Part shown: in pieces, positions 24,950-37,700 of the stretch
How positions within the stretch are numbered: position 1 is the stretch's first letter
Layout of the letters: every line of letters begins with the position of its first letter
Assembly (NCBI GenBank): GCA_950097015.1
Contig: CATNEN010000038.1
Location: 15,494,001 to 15,558,000, forward strand
Source: Macrostomum hystrix
Lineage: Eukaryota; Platyhelminthes; Macrostomidae
Direction: 5' to 3'
DNA length: 64,000 bases
Notes under the pieces: generated by a model
What the model was told of the DNA's origin: nothing
The model's database searches: none
The model's input: the letters and a program-made list of their open reading frames with translations, nothing else
Made by a program: the position numbers and the translations under genes

Positions 24950-27900
24950 CTCGTGGTACTTTGGCTACCCAAAGCCCAGTCCCGAAAACTTCGTTTCAAT
25001 GACGGAGGCCACCCTGCCGTCAAGGATCAGGACGGATAAAAAGACGGACAAAATGTTTCCCATTTGCAAGATGGACCCGGATGCCAGCCGAGGCCCCTGC
25101 CCGTCAGAGCAGTGGCTGCAGTTCAGCGGGTTCTGCTACCTGCTGGTCAAGGGAGCCAACGGAAGGACCCTCTCTGAGGCTGTGCTAGACTGCCAGAGTC
25201 GAGACAGGTCAGCTCACCTGCTGTGGGTCACCAGTCAGGCTGAGATGGACTGGGTCACGGACTACTCAGCGAGGAACTGGAGACTCAGAGAGGACTACAG
25301 AGCTCAGTGCACGGACTGCAGGTTTCAGGGAGACGCAGCCTGGACTGGACTCTTCAGAGACGTGTCGGACGGAGGCAAGCTGAAGTGGCTGAGGGACAAC
25401 TCAAGCGTCAGCGTCAGTGTGTGTGTGGTTTCTGAGGATAATCGAATGCATCTGAAAATTCATTGCAATAGAATGAACTTTTACATAATAATATTTTTAT
25501 AAGGACTGTGGGCACGTCACTCGCCTGAACACACTCATGCACACAGGTGTGTACATCTGCCACTGACTTTCTCATCGTCAGACGTCAGCAGCGTACACAC
25601 TCTCACCATATGCCATGGAGGTTGGCACTCCAAGACGAAGTTGCAAAGCAGCCCGCAAGCATTCTCTTTGTGGCTGCAAATGAATGTGGCCTCACCGCGG
25701 ATTCGAGTTCAGGAGCCTTAGTGAGAGAGGAAAATGCGTCAAACGCGCTTTCATTCACCCCAGTGAAACCTGTACAAGTCTCAGAATTTGAAACTGCATC
25801 GACGAATGTGCTCATTCTAAATTTCTTTTTGAACTGTACTTTGCCTGAATCCGCCTGAAATCTCTATTTGATGGTTTGTGAAATGTCTTCCTGGAATAGA
25901 AATTGTTCCAGCACAACACAATCTGCTGAGAAATCCCGTTTTGACATTTATAATGCTGTATTAGTCTCCTTACTAAAACATCAATAGTTTTAATATTATC
26001 TTCTGCCTGTGTGTTGCTGCAGCAACTGGTTTGGCAGCGGCCCGAGCGACTCACCAGCGGACCACGGCTACCTGTTTGATTCGGGCTCCGCATTGTACTG
26101 GAGGACATTCCAGTCCAATGCGAAGCATTTTCACCTGTGTAAGGCACCTGTGTTCGTGGCAACGACTTCACCTGATGTCATCACAGTGCCGTCTACGATT
26201 CCGGAGCTGAGGACTTCAACTGAGTTTACAACTGTCACAACTCTGGTGCCAACAACTACTACGGAAGTTCCTCGGGGCCCCTGCCCGTCAGAGCAGTGGC
26301 TGCAGTTCAGCGGGTTCTGCTACCTGCTGGTCAATGGAACCAACGGAAGGACCCTCTCTGAGGCTGTGCTAGACTGCCAGAGTCGAGACAGGTCAGCTCA
26401 CCTGCTGTGGGTCACCAGTCAGGCTGAGATGGCCTGGGTCACGGACTACTCAGCGAGGAATTGGAGACTCAAAGAGGACTACAGAGCTCAGTGCACGGAC
26501 TGCAGGTCTCAGGGAGACGCAGCCTGGACTGGACTCTTCAGAGACGTGTCCGACGGAGGCAAGCTGAAGTGGCTGAAGGACAACTCGAGCGTCAGTGTCA
26601 CACTGTGAGTGTGGTTGCTGAGGATAATCGAATGCATCTGGAAATTCATTGCAGAATAATGAACTTTTACATAATAATATTTTCATTAGGACTGTGGCCA
26701 CGTCATTCCCCTGAACACACTCATGAACACAGGTGTGTACATCTGCCACTGACTTTCTCATCGTCAGACCTCAGCAGCGTACACACTCTCACCATATGCC
26801 ATGGAGGTTGGCACCCAAGACGAAGTTGCAAAGCAAGCCCGCAAGCATTCTCTTTGTGGCTGCAAATGAATGTGGCCTCACCGCGGATTCGAGTTCAGGA
26901 GCCTTAGTGAGAGAGGAAAATGCGTCAAACGCGCTTTCATTCACCCCAGTGAAACCTGTACAAGTCTCAGAATTTGAAACTGCATCGACGAATGTGCTCA
27001 TTCTAAATTTCTTTTTGAACTGTACTTTGCCTGAATCCGCCTGAAATCTCTATTTGATGGTTTGTGAAATGTCTTCCTGGAATAGAAATTGTTCCAGCAC
27101 AACACAATCTGCTGAGAAATCCCGTTTTGACATTTATAATGCTGTATTAGTCTCCTTACTAAAACATCAATAGTTTTAATATTATCTTCTGCCTGTGTGT
27201 TGCTGCAGCAACTGGTTTGGCAGCGGCCCGAGCGACTCACCAGCGGACCACGGCTACCTGTTTGATTCGGGCTCCGCATTGTACTGGAGGACATTCCAGT
27301 CCAATGCGAAGCATTTTCACCTGTGTAAGGCACCTGTGTTCGTGGCAACGACTTCACCTGATGTCATCACAGTGCCGTCTACGATTCCGGAGCTGAGGAC
27401 TTCAACTGAGTTTACAACTGTCACAACTCTGGTGCCAACAACTACTACGGAAGTTCCTCGGGGCCCCTGCCCGTCAGAGCAGTGGCTGCAGTTCAGCGGG
27501 TTCTGCTACCTGCTGGTCAAGGGAACCAACGGAAGGACCCTCTCTGAGGCTGTGCGAGACTGCCAGAGTCGAGACAGGTCAGCTCACCTGCTGTGGGTCA
27601 CCAGTCAGGCTGAGATGGACTGGGTCATGGACAATTCGGCGAGGAACTGGAGACTCAGAGAGGACTACAGAGCTCAGTGCACGGACTGCAGGACCCTAGC
27701 AGACGCAGCCTGGATTGGACTCTTCAGAGACGTGTCGGACGGAGGCAAGCTGAAGTGGCTGAAGGACAACTCTAGCGTCAGCGTCAGTGTGTGAGTTTAC
27801 TGCCTTCATGATATTAATTTGAAGATCAAGAAGATAAGCTAAGAAAAGAAATCTTCTGCGTAATATAAGCAGAAAAAATGTTTATTATTAACAAAATTAG

Positions 27901-29741
27901 ATAGGTGAGTTAAGCTGGTGCATCATGGCTCTGTTACCTCTTAATGAAAGTGTTTTTATGAGTCTGAAAATATCTTTAATCACCCTAGCCAGATGATTCT
28001 AGCATGTGAAGCACCGGCCAAGTTATGATTTTTCTTTGCACTTCAGGCCATGGTATTTTATGTACGAACCGGCAGCGACTCCAAGAGACTTCGGCTACAT
28101 TTATCAAGTGACAACAGGTGCTTTGTACTGGAGGACATACACGCCAAGCGCAAAGCACTACCACTTTTGCAAGGCTCCGATTTTCATTGCAACAACTGGA
28201 ACGACTGTAATAACGACTACAACCATCACAACAACACCACAAACTACAAAGACCACAACTACTGAACCAACAACTGCTGAACCAACAACTGCTGAACCAA
28301 CAACTACTGAAGAAACAACTACTGAACCAACGACTGCTGAACCAACAACTGCTGAACCAACAACTACTGAACCAACAACTACTGAACCAACAACTACTGA
28401 AACAACAACTGCTGAACCAACAACTACTGAACCAACAACTGCTGAACCAACGACTATTGAACCAACAACTGCTGAACCAACAACTACTGAACCAACAACT
28501 ACTGAACCAACAACTGCTGAACCAACGACTATTGAACCAACAACTGCTGAACCAACGACTATTGAACCAACAACTGCTGAACCAACAACTACTGAACCAA
28601 CAACTACTGAACCAACAACTGCTGAACCAACAACTACTGAACCAACAACTACTGAACCAACAACTGCTGAACCAACAACTTCTGAACCAACAACTACTGA
28701 AACAACAACTGCTGAACCAACAACTACTGAACCAACAACTGCTGAACCAACGACTATTGAACCAACAACTGCTGAACCAACAACTTCTGAACCAACAACT
28801 ACTGAACTAACAACTGCTGAACCAACAACTACCGAACCAACAACTACTGAAACAACAACTGCTGAACCATCGACTACTGAACCAACAACTACTGAAACAA
28901 CAACTGCTGAACAAACAACTACTGAACCAACGACTGCTGAACAAACAACTGAAGCTCCAAAGACAGAATCTTCGACAACAGAAGATCCAAGAACAGAAGA
29001 TCTAGCAACAGAAGGTCCAGCAACAGAAGGTCCAGCAACAAAAGATCCAGCAACAGAAGGTCCAGCAACAAAAGATCGAGCAACAGAAGCTTCAACAACA
29101 GAACCTTCAACAACAGAAGCTTCAACAACAGAAGCTCCAGCAACGGAATCTAGCACTTCTGGCACAGCAACCACAACGGACGGAAGCCGAGGCCCCTGCC
29201 CGTCAGAGCAGTGGCTGCAGTTCAGCGGGTTCTGCTACCTGCTGGTCAAGGGAACCAACGGAAGGAACCTCTCTGAGGCTGTGCGAGACTGCCAGAGTCG
29301 AGACAGGTCAGCTCACCTGCTGTGGGTCACCAGTCAGGCTGAGATGGACTGGGTCACGGACTACTCAGCGAGGAATTGGACACTGAGACAGGACTACAGA
29401 GCTCAGTGCACGGACTGCAGGTTTCAGGGAGACGCAGCCTGGACTGGACTCTTCAGAGACGTGTCGGACGGAGGCAAGCTGAAGTGGCTGAGGGACAACT
29501 CAAGCGTCAGTGTCAGAGTGTGAGTAGTCCTGGAAACAGATTTGTGTTATCCCCGATGTGCTCTGAAACGCAAACGCATGAGAAGCCCCGAACCCACCGC
29601 CGCAGACCGTGGCTCATCGGTCCCAGCCTGTCGCCAAGCAACTTCGGCTTCCTGTTTGACGCACCGCGAGAGCTGCTGTGGCGGACCTACCAGCCCGAGG
29701 CGCGCCACTTCCACCTGTGCAAGGTCCCGGGTAACAACTGA
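24950..29741 (+). CDS. C-type lectin cassette 1 (four lectin exons plus terminal exon)
   Basis: Exons 24950-25420, 26023-26604, 27209-27790, 28047-29519 and 29606-29741. The first starts with the second half of a lectin domain (SWYFGYPKPSPENFVSM) and has no signal peptide, so it is either the continuation of the gene starting at 20030 or a headless copy. Each exon carries the end of one lectin domain and the start of the next, phase 2 on both sides. Exon 28047-29519 is chimeric: gene A-type lectin end and TTEPT stalk, then gene B-type TTEAP stalk and lectin start. The terminal exon stops after HLCKVPGNN. At 25421 the donor is gtgtgt instead of gtgagt, and read-through would meet a stop at 25500-25502. 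Copies contain no internal stops. Confidence 0.6.
25505..25775 (-). mobile_element. SINE family B copy in cassette 1 intron
   Basis: Same element and position within the intron as 15060-15325, so it was carried along by cassette duplication rather than inserted anew. Confidence 0.7.
26695..26960 (-). mobile_element. SINE family B copy in cassette 1, second intron
   Basis: Minus-strand family B body, again in the intron upstream of a CAACTGG-starting lectin exon. Copied together with the exon as a unit of about 1,186 bp. Confidence 0.7.
28256..29165 (+). repeat. Chimeric Thr-rich coding repeat (TTEPT then TTEAP units)
   Basis: Gene A-type acaactactgaacca units run to about 28950, then change to gene B-type acaacagaagctcca units. 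The change marks a recombination between two related coding minisatellites that kept the reading frame. Confidence 0.85.
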
Positions 29742-30110
29742 TCACCAAGGGGGTGCAGGTGGGACGGTCGGGCGCTTGTCTTCAAAGAGCTTAAAACAAT
29801 ACTTCACTGGATCTTTGTTCCTCAAATATAAAATTATAAAGTTTTCTTGATGAGACTTCTATTGACTACTATGTGCACTTTCTGTAAAGTGCTTATGTAC
29901 CAATCTTCATGCAAGTTTCTTTACTTTTTCTTTTCTGATTTGCAAAGGCTTTCTAATATAATTTCAGATTATTTTGTGTTGTTTGAATTGTCTAGATGTT
30001 AAGGCAGCCTTGACCCAGACCTGAGCAAGCAGTTCGCTTGAGTTAGATCTGCAGCAACTTGGTTTAAGGGGCTTAATAACCAGCGTAGGTTGATTTGTCT
30101 TCAGCAGGTA

Positions 30111-30771
30111 GAATCCTCAGGTAAAATTTTGGTAGGAATTGAATCATCAGGTAGGAATGGAATCATCAGGTAGGAATGGAATCATCAGGTAGGAATGGAA
30201 TCATCAGGTAGGAATGGAATCATCAGATAGGAATGGAATCATCAGGTAGGAATGGAATCATCAGGTAGGAATGGAATCATCAGGTAGGAATGGAATCATC
30301 AGGTAGGAATGGAATCATCAGGTAGGAATGGAATCATCAGGTAGGAATGGAATCATCAGGCAGGAATAGAATCATCAGGTAGGAATGGAATCATCAGGTA
30401 GGAATGGAATCATCAGGTAGGAATGGAATCATCAGGTAGGAATGGAATCATCAGGTAGGAATGGAATCATCAGGTAGGAATGGAATCATCAGGTAGGAAT
30501 GGAATCATCAGGTAGGAATGGAATCATCAGGAAGGAATGGAATCATCAGGTAGGAATGGAATCATCAGGTAGGAATGGAATCATCAGGTAGGAATGGAAT
30601 CATCAGGTAGGAATGGAATCATCAGGTAGGAATGGAATCATCAGGTAGGAATGGAATCATCAGGTAGGAATGGAATCATCAGGTAGGAATGGAATCATCA
30701 GGTAGGAATGGAATCATCAGGTAGGAATGGAATCATCAGGTAGGAATGGAATCATCAGGTAGGAATGGATT
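30111..30771. repeat. 19 bp minisatellite (duplication copy 2)
   Basis: Same array as 23340-24000 with the same length and the same variant order (agatagg, aggcaggaataga, aggaagg). The identical unit count is notable for a sequence class that normally changes length quickly. Confidence 0.95.
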
Positions 30772-31410
30772 CTTTCGGTAGGAATTAAAGCATTAGACAG
30801 GAATAAAAGCTTTAGACAGGAATAAAAGCTTTTTCAGGACTAGAATCCTTACGCTCGTAATCTTTCGTAATCGTTTTGAGTTCACTCTGTGAAGCTTCAG
30901 AAATAGGCTGCTCAAAAGAAAGCACCAATTTAATTACAGAGGCTCTCTTCTCACGCGCTAAAAAGAGGAGTCAATGAGACCAGGTCCAACCGTAAAAATG
31001 CTTATCAATACTTTCACGACTTCAGTCAGAAAAGTCTTCTGAGCAGGCATTTGAAAATTGAGCAGGCTCTTTTCTCTTGTACATGCCAGATTTGCGCTGT
31101 AGGCAAAGACTAACTATGAATCCTCGATTTCGACCACAGACAACAGAATGAAACAACTCCAATCGATTTCCCCGGAGAGTATGCTTAAAACACGTTGAAT
31201 TGAGGGAAATCAATTGGACTTAAGGGAATTCATTTGGACTTATCTATGGTCGAGAAGGCTGGTTGGGCCCTCGCTTTCGACTTCAGCTAATGGGGAAATC
31301 AATTGGCTTTTTTGCGAAATCAATTGAGAAAAGGTATATTAAAAATCACTGACGCAATGCGGATCTTCATACTCAAAATTCATTCTTCATGTCTTGCTCT
31401 AAATGTTTCC

Positions 31411-31487
31411 CTAGGACTAAGATTCGAACTCTCGACCTCTCGGTCAAAATCCTGAAGCTCTAACAACTTGTAGTACACTCCATTCAG
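31411..31487 (-). mobile_element. tRNA-like SINE head (duplication copy 2)
   Basis: Copy of the element at 14185 and 24640, in the intron-1-like block before cassette 2. Confidence 0.5.
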
Positions 31488-31720
31488 CCTAATTAGTGAA
31501 ATTATATATTAAATAAAAAAGAGCCCTGACATTCGCGTCTACCGTGCATGGCAGCTTTCATGTCTCTGGCGCTGACTAGTAAGGCTTTGATAGGTTTTTA
31601 TGAGCTGCAATAAGTGATGTCAAGAAAGTATGTTTGCTATGTCGAAATAAATTTCAATGAAAAATAACAAGACAAAAAAAACATCCAAGCAGAAATTATA
31701 CTCGTATCTGAATACTTCAG

Positions 31721-34700
31721 CTCGTGGTACTTTGGCTACCCAAAGCCCAGTCCCGAAAACTTCGTTTCAATGACGGAGGCCACCCTGCCGTCAAGGATCA
31801 GGACGGATAAAAAGACGGACAAAATGTTTCCCATTTGCAAGATGGACCCGGATGCCAGCCGAGGCCCCTGCCCGTCAGAGCAGTGGCTGCAGTTCAGCGG
31901 GTTCTGCTACCTGCTGGTCAAGGGAGCCAACGGAAGGACCCTCTCTGAGGCTGTGCTAGACTGCCAGAGTCGAGACAGGTCAGCTCACCTGCTGTGGGTC
32001 ACCAGTCAGGCTGAGATGGACTGGGTCACGGACTACTCAGCGAGGAACTGGAGACTCAGAGAGGACTACAGAGCTCAGTGCACGGACTGCAGGTTTCAGG
32101 GAGACGCAGCCTGGACTGGACTCTTCAGAGACGTGTCGGACGGAGGCAAGCTGAAGTGGCTGAGGGACAACTCAAGCGTCAGCGTCAGTGTGTGTGTGGT
32201 TTCTGAGGATAATCGAATGCATCTGAAAATTCATTGCAATAGAATGAACTTTTACATAATAATATTTTTATAAGGACTGTGGGCACGTCACTCGCCTGAA
32301 CACACTCATGCACACAGGTGTGTACATCTGCCACTGACTTTCTCATCGTCAGACGTCAGCAGCGTACACACTCTCACCATATGCCATGGAGGTTGGCACT
32401 CCAAGACGAAGTTGCAAAGCAGCCCGCAAGCATTCTCTTTGTGGCTGCAAATGAATGTGGCCTCACCGCGGATTCGAGTTCAGGAGCCTTAGTGAGAGAG
32501 GAAAATGCGTCAAACGCGCTTTCATTCACCCCAGTGAAACCTGTACAAGTCTCAGAATTTGAAACTGCATCGACGAATGTGCTCATTCTAAATTTCTTTT
32601 TGAACTGTACTTTGCCTGAATCCGCCTGAAATCTCTATTTGATGGTTTGTGAAATGTCTTCCTGGAATAGAAATTGTTCCAGCACAACACAATCTGCTGA
32701 GAAATCCCGTTTTGACATTTATAATGCTGTATTAGTCTCCTTACTAAAACATCAATAGTTTTAATATTATCTTCTGCCTGTGTGTTGCTGCAGCAACTGG
32801 TTTGGCAGCGGCCCGAGCGACTCACCAGCGGACCACGGCTACCTGTTTGATTCGGGCTCCGCATTGTACTGGAGGACATTCCAGTCCAATGCGAAGCATT
32901 TTCACCTGTGTAAGGCACCTGTGTTCGTGGCAACGACTTCACCTGATGTCATCACAGTGCCGTCTACGATTCCGGAGCTGAGGACTTCAACTGAGTTTAC
33001 AACTGTCACAACTCTGGTGCCAACAACTACTACGGAAGTTCCTCGGGGCCCCTGCCCGTCAGAGCAGTGGCTGCAGTTCAGCGGGTTCTGCTACCTGCTG
33101 GTCAATGGAACCAACGGAAGGACCCTCTCTGAGGCTGTGCTAGACTGCCAGAGTCGAGACAGGTCAGCTCACCTGCTGTGGGTCACCAGTCAGGCTGAGA
33201 TGGCCTGGGTCACGGACTACTCAGCGAGGAATTGGAGACTCAAAGAGGACTACAGAGCTCAGTGCACGGACTGCAGGTCTCAGGGAGACGCAGCCTGGAC
33301 TGGACTCTTCAGAGACGTGTCCGACGGAGGCAAGCTGAAGTGGCTGAAGGACAACTCGAGCGTCAGTGTCACACTGTGAGTGTGGTTGCTGAGGATAATC
33401 GAATGCATCTGGAAATTCATTGCAGAATAATGAACTTTTACATAATAATATTTTCATTAGGACTGTGGCCACGTCATTCCCCTGAACACACTCATGAACA
33501 CAGGTGTGTACATCTGCCACTGACTTTCTCATCGTCAGACCTCAGCAGCGTACACACTCTCACCATATGCCATGGAGGTTGGCACCCAAGACGAAGTTGC
33601 AAAGCAAGCCCGCAAGCATTCTCTTTGTGGCTGCAAATGAATGTGGCCTCACCGCGGATTCGAGTTCAGGAGCCTTAGTGAGAGAGGAAAATGCGTCAAA
33701 CGCGCTTTCATTCACCCCAGTGAAACCTGTACAAGTCTCAGAATTTGAAACTGCATCGACGAATGTGCTCATTCTAAATTTCTTTTTGAACTGTACTTTG
33801 CCTGAATCCGCCTGAAATCTCATGGCTCTATTTGATGGTTTGTGAAATGTCTTCCTGGAATAGAAATTGTTCCAGCACAACACAAGCTGCTGAGAAATCC
33901 CGTTTCGACATATATAATGCTGTATTAGTCTCCTTACTAAAACGTCAATAGTTTTAATATTATCTTCTGCCTGTGTGTTGCTGCAGCAACTGGTTTGGCA
34001 GCGGCCCGAGCGACTCACCAGCGGACCACGGCTACCTGTTTGATTCGGGCTCCGCATTGTACTGGAGGACATTCCAGTCCAATGCGAAGCATTTTCACCT
34101 GTGTAAGGCACCTGTGTTCGTGGCAACGACTTCACCTGATGTCATCACAGTGCCGTCTACGATTCCGGAGCTGAGGACTTCAACTGAGTTTACAACTGTC
34201 ACAACTCTGGTGCCAACAACTACTACGGAAGTTCCTCGGGGCCCCTGCCCGTCAGAGCAGTGGCTGCAGTTCAGCGGGTTCTGCTACCTGCTGGTCAAGG
34301 GAACCAACGGAAGGACCCTCTCTGAGGCTGTGCGAGACTGCCAGAGTCGAGACAGGTCAGCTCACCTGCTGTGGGTCACCAGTCAGGCTGAGATGGACTG
34401 GGTCATGGACAATTCGGCGAGGAACTGGAGACTCAGAGAGGACTACAGAGCTCAGTGCACGGACTGCAGGAACTTAGGAGACGCAGCCTGGACTGGACTC
34501 TTCAGAGACGTGTCCGACGGAGGCAAGCTGAAGTGGCTGAAGGACAACTCGAGCGTCAGTGTCACACTGTGAGTGTGGTTGCTGAGGATAATCGAATGCA
34601 TCTGGAAATTCATTGCAGAATAATGAACTTTTAAATAATAATATTTTCATTAGGACTGTGGCCACGTCATTCCCCTGAACACACTCATGAACACAGGTGT

Positions 34701-37700
34701 GTACATCTGCCACTGACTTTCTCATCGTCAGCAGCGTACACACTCTCACCATATGCCATGGAGGTTGGCACCCAAGACGAAGTTGCAAAGCAAGCCCGCA
34801 AGCATTCTCTTTGTGGCTGCAAATGAATGTGGCCTCACGGCGGATTCGAGTTCAGGAGCCTTAGTGAGAGAGGAAAATGCGTCAAACGCGCTTTCATTCA
34901 CCCCAGTGAAACCTGTACAAGTCTCAGAATTTGAAACTGCATCGACGAATGTGCTCATTCTAAATTTCTTTTTGAACTGTACTTTGCCTGAATCCGCCTG
35001 AAATCTCTATTTGATGGTTTGTGAAATGTCTTCCTGGAATAGAAATTGTTCCAGCACAACACAATCTGCTGAGAAATCCCGTTTTGACATTTATAATGCT
35101 GTATTAGTCTCCTTACTAAAACATCAATAGTTTTAATATTATCTTCTGCCTGTGTGTTGCTGCAGCAACTGGTTTGGCAGCGGCCCGAGCGACTCACCAG
35201 CGGACCACGGCTACCTGTTTGATTCGGGCTCCGCATTGTACTGGAGGACATTCCAGTCCAATGCGAAGCATTTTCACCTGTGTAAGGCACCTGTGTTCGT
35301 GGCAACGACTTCACCTGATGTCATCACAGTGCCGTCTACGATTCCGGAGCTGAGGACTTCAACTGAGTTTACAACTGTCACAACTCTGGTGCCAACAACT
35401 ACTACGGAAGTTCCTCGGGGCCCCTGCCCGTCAGAGCAGTGGCTGCAGTTCAGCGGGTTCTGCTACCTGCTGGTCAAGGGAACCAACGGAAGGACCCTCT
35501 CTGAGGCTGTGCGAGACTGCCAGAGTCGAGACAGGTCAGCTCACCTGCTGTGGGTCACCAGTCAGGCTGAGATGGACTGGGTCATGGACAATTCGGCGAG
35601 GAACTGGAGACTCAGAGAGGACTACAGAGCTCAGTGCACGGACTGCAGGAACTTAGGAGACGCAGCCTGGACTGGACTCTTCAGAGACGTGTCCGACGGA
35701 GGCAAGCTGAAGTGGCTGAAGGACAACTCAAGCGTCAGCGTCAGTGTGTGAGTTTACTGCCTTCATGATATTAATTTGAAGATCAAGAAGATAAGCTAAG
35801 AAAAGAAATCTTCTGCGTAATATAAGCAGAAAAAATGTTTATTATTAACAAAATTAGATAGGTGAGTTAAGCTGGTGCATCATGGCTCTGTTACCTCTTA
35901 ATGAAAGTGTTTTTATGAGTCTGAAAATATCTTTAATCACCCTAGCCAGATGATTCTAGCATGTGAAGCACCGGCCAAGTTATGATTTTTCTTTGCACTT
36001 CAGGCCATGGTATTTTATGTACGAACCGGCAGCGACTCCAAGAGACTTCGGCTACATTTATCAAGTGACAACAGGTGCTTTGTACTGGAGGACATACACG
36101 CCAAGCGCAAAGCACTACCACTTTTGCAAGGCTCCGATTTTCATTGCAACAACTGGAACGACTGTAATAACGACTACAACCATCACAACAACACCACAAA
36201 CTACAAAGACCACAACTACTGAACCAACAACTGCTGAACCAACAACTGCTGAACCAACAACTACTGAAGAAACAACTACTGAACCAACGACTGCTGAACC
36301 AACAACTGCTGAACCAACAACTACTGAACCAACAACTACTGAACCAACAACTACTGAAACAACAACTGCTGAACCAACAACTACTGAACCAACAACTGCT
36401 GAACCAACGACTATTGAACCAACAACTGCTGAACCAACAACTACTGAACCAACAACTACTGAACCAACAACTGCTGAACCAACGACTATTGAACCAACAA
36501 CTGCTGAACCAACGACTATTGAACCAACAACTGCTGAACCAACAACTACTGAACCAACAACTACTGAACCAACAACTGCTGAACCAACAACTTCTGAACC
36601 AACAACTACTGAAACAACAACTGCTGAACCAACAACTACTGAACCAACAACTGCTGAACCAACGACTATTGAACCAACAACTGCTGAACCAACAACTTCT
36701 GAACCAACAACTACTGAACTAACAACTGCTGAACCAACAACTACCGAACCAACAACTACTGAAACAACAACTGCTGAACCATCGACTACTGAACCAACAA
36801 CTACTGAAACAACAACTGCTGAACAAACAACTACTGAACCAACGACTGCTGAACAAACAACTGAAGCTCCAAAGACAGAATCTTCGACAACAGAAGATCC
36901 AAGAACAGAAGATCTAGCAACAGAAGGTCCAGCAACAGAAGGTCCAGCAACAAAAGATCCAGCAACAGAAGGTCCAGCAACAAAAGATCGAGCAACAGAA
37001 GCTTCAACAACAGAACCTTCAACAACAGAAGCTTCAACAACAGAAGCTCCAGCAACGGAATCTAGCACTTCTGGCACAGCAACCACAACGGACGGAAGCC
37101 GAGGCCCCTGCCCGTCAGAGCAGTGGCTGCAGTTCAGCGGGTTCTGCTACCTGCTGGTCAAGGGAACCAACGGAAGGACCCTCTCTGAGGCTGTGCGAGA
37201 CTGCCAGAGTCGAGACAGGTCAGCTCACCTGCTGTGGGTCACCAGTCAGGCTGAGATGGACTGGGTCACGGACTACTCAGCGAGGAATTGGACACTGAGA
37301 CAGGACTACAGAGCTCAGTGCACGGACTGCAGGTTTCAGGGAGACGCAGCCTGGACTGGACTCTTCAGAGACGTGTCGGATGGAGGCAAGCTGAAGTGGC
37401 TGAGGGACAACTCAAGCGTCAGTGTCAGAGTGTGAGTAGTCCTGGAAACAGATTTGTGTTATCCCCGATGTGCTCTGAAACGCAAACGCATGAGAAGCCC
37501 CGAACCCACCGCCGCAGACCGTGGCTCATCGGTCCCAGCCTGTCGCCAAACAACTTCGGCTTCCTGTTTGACGCACCGCGAGAGCTGCTGTGGCGGACCT
37601 ACCAGCCCGAGGCGCGCCACTTCCACCTGTGCAAGGCCGTCGGGAGCCGCTGCGGGAGTCCCTCGCTGCGATTGAAGGAAGAATAGGTCAGGTGCAGCGC

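Larger units (their letters stand above)
22300..29070 (+). repeat. Tandem segmental duplication, copy 1 (6,771 bp period)
   Basis: Landmarks recur exactly 6,771 bp further on: the last lectin exon (22835 and 29606), the minisatellite flanks, exon 24950 and 31721, and exon 26023 and 32794. Edges are approximate and lie in the Thr-rich coding repeats, where copies cannot be told apart. Confidence 0.9.
29071..35840 (+). repeat. Tandem segmental duplication, copy 2 (with an extra lectin unit)
   Basis: Collinear with 22300-29070 at an offset of 6,771 bp up to about 33.8 kb, then offset by 7,957 bp because one more lectin unit of about 1,186 bp is present. Many translated segments are identical between copies, including non-coding stretches. 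The right edge is approximate. Confidence 0.88.
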
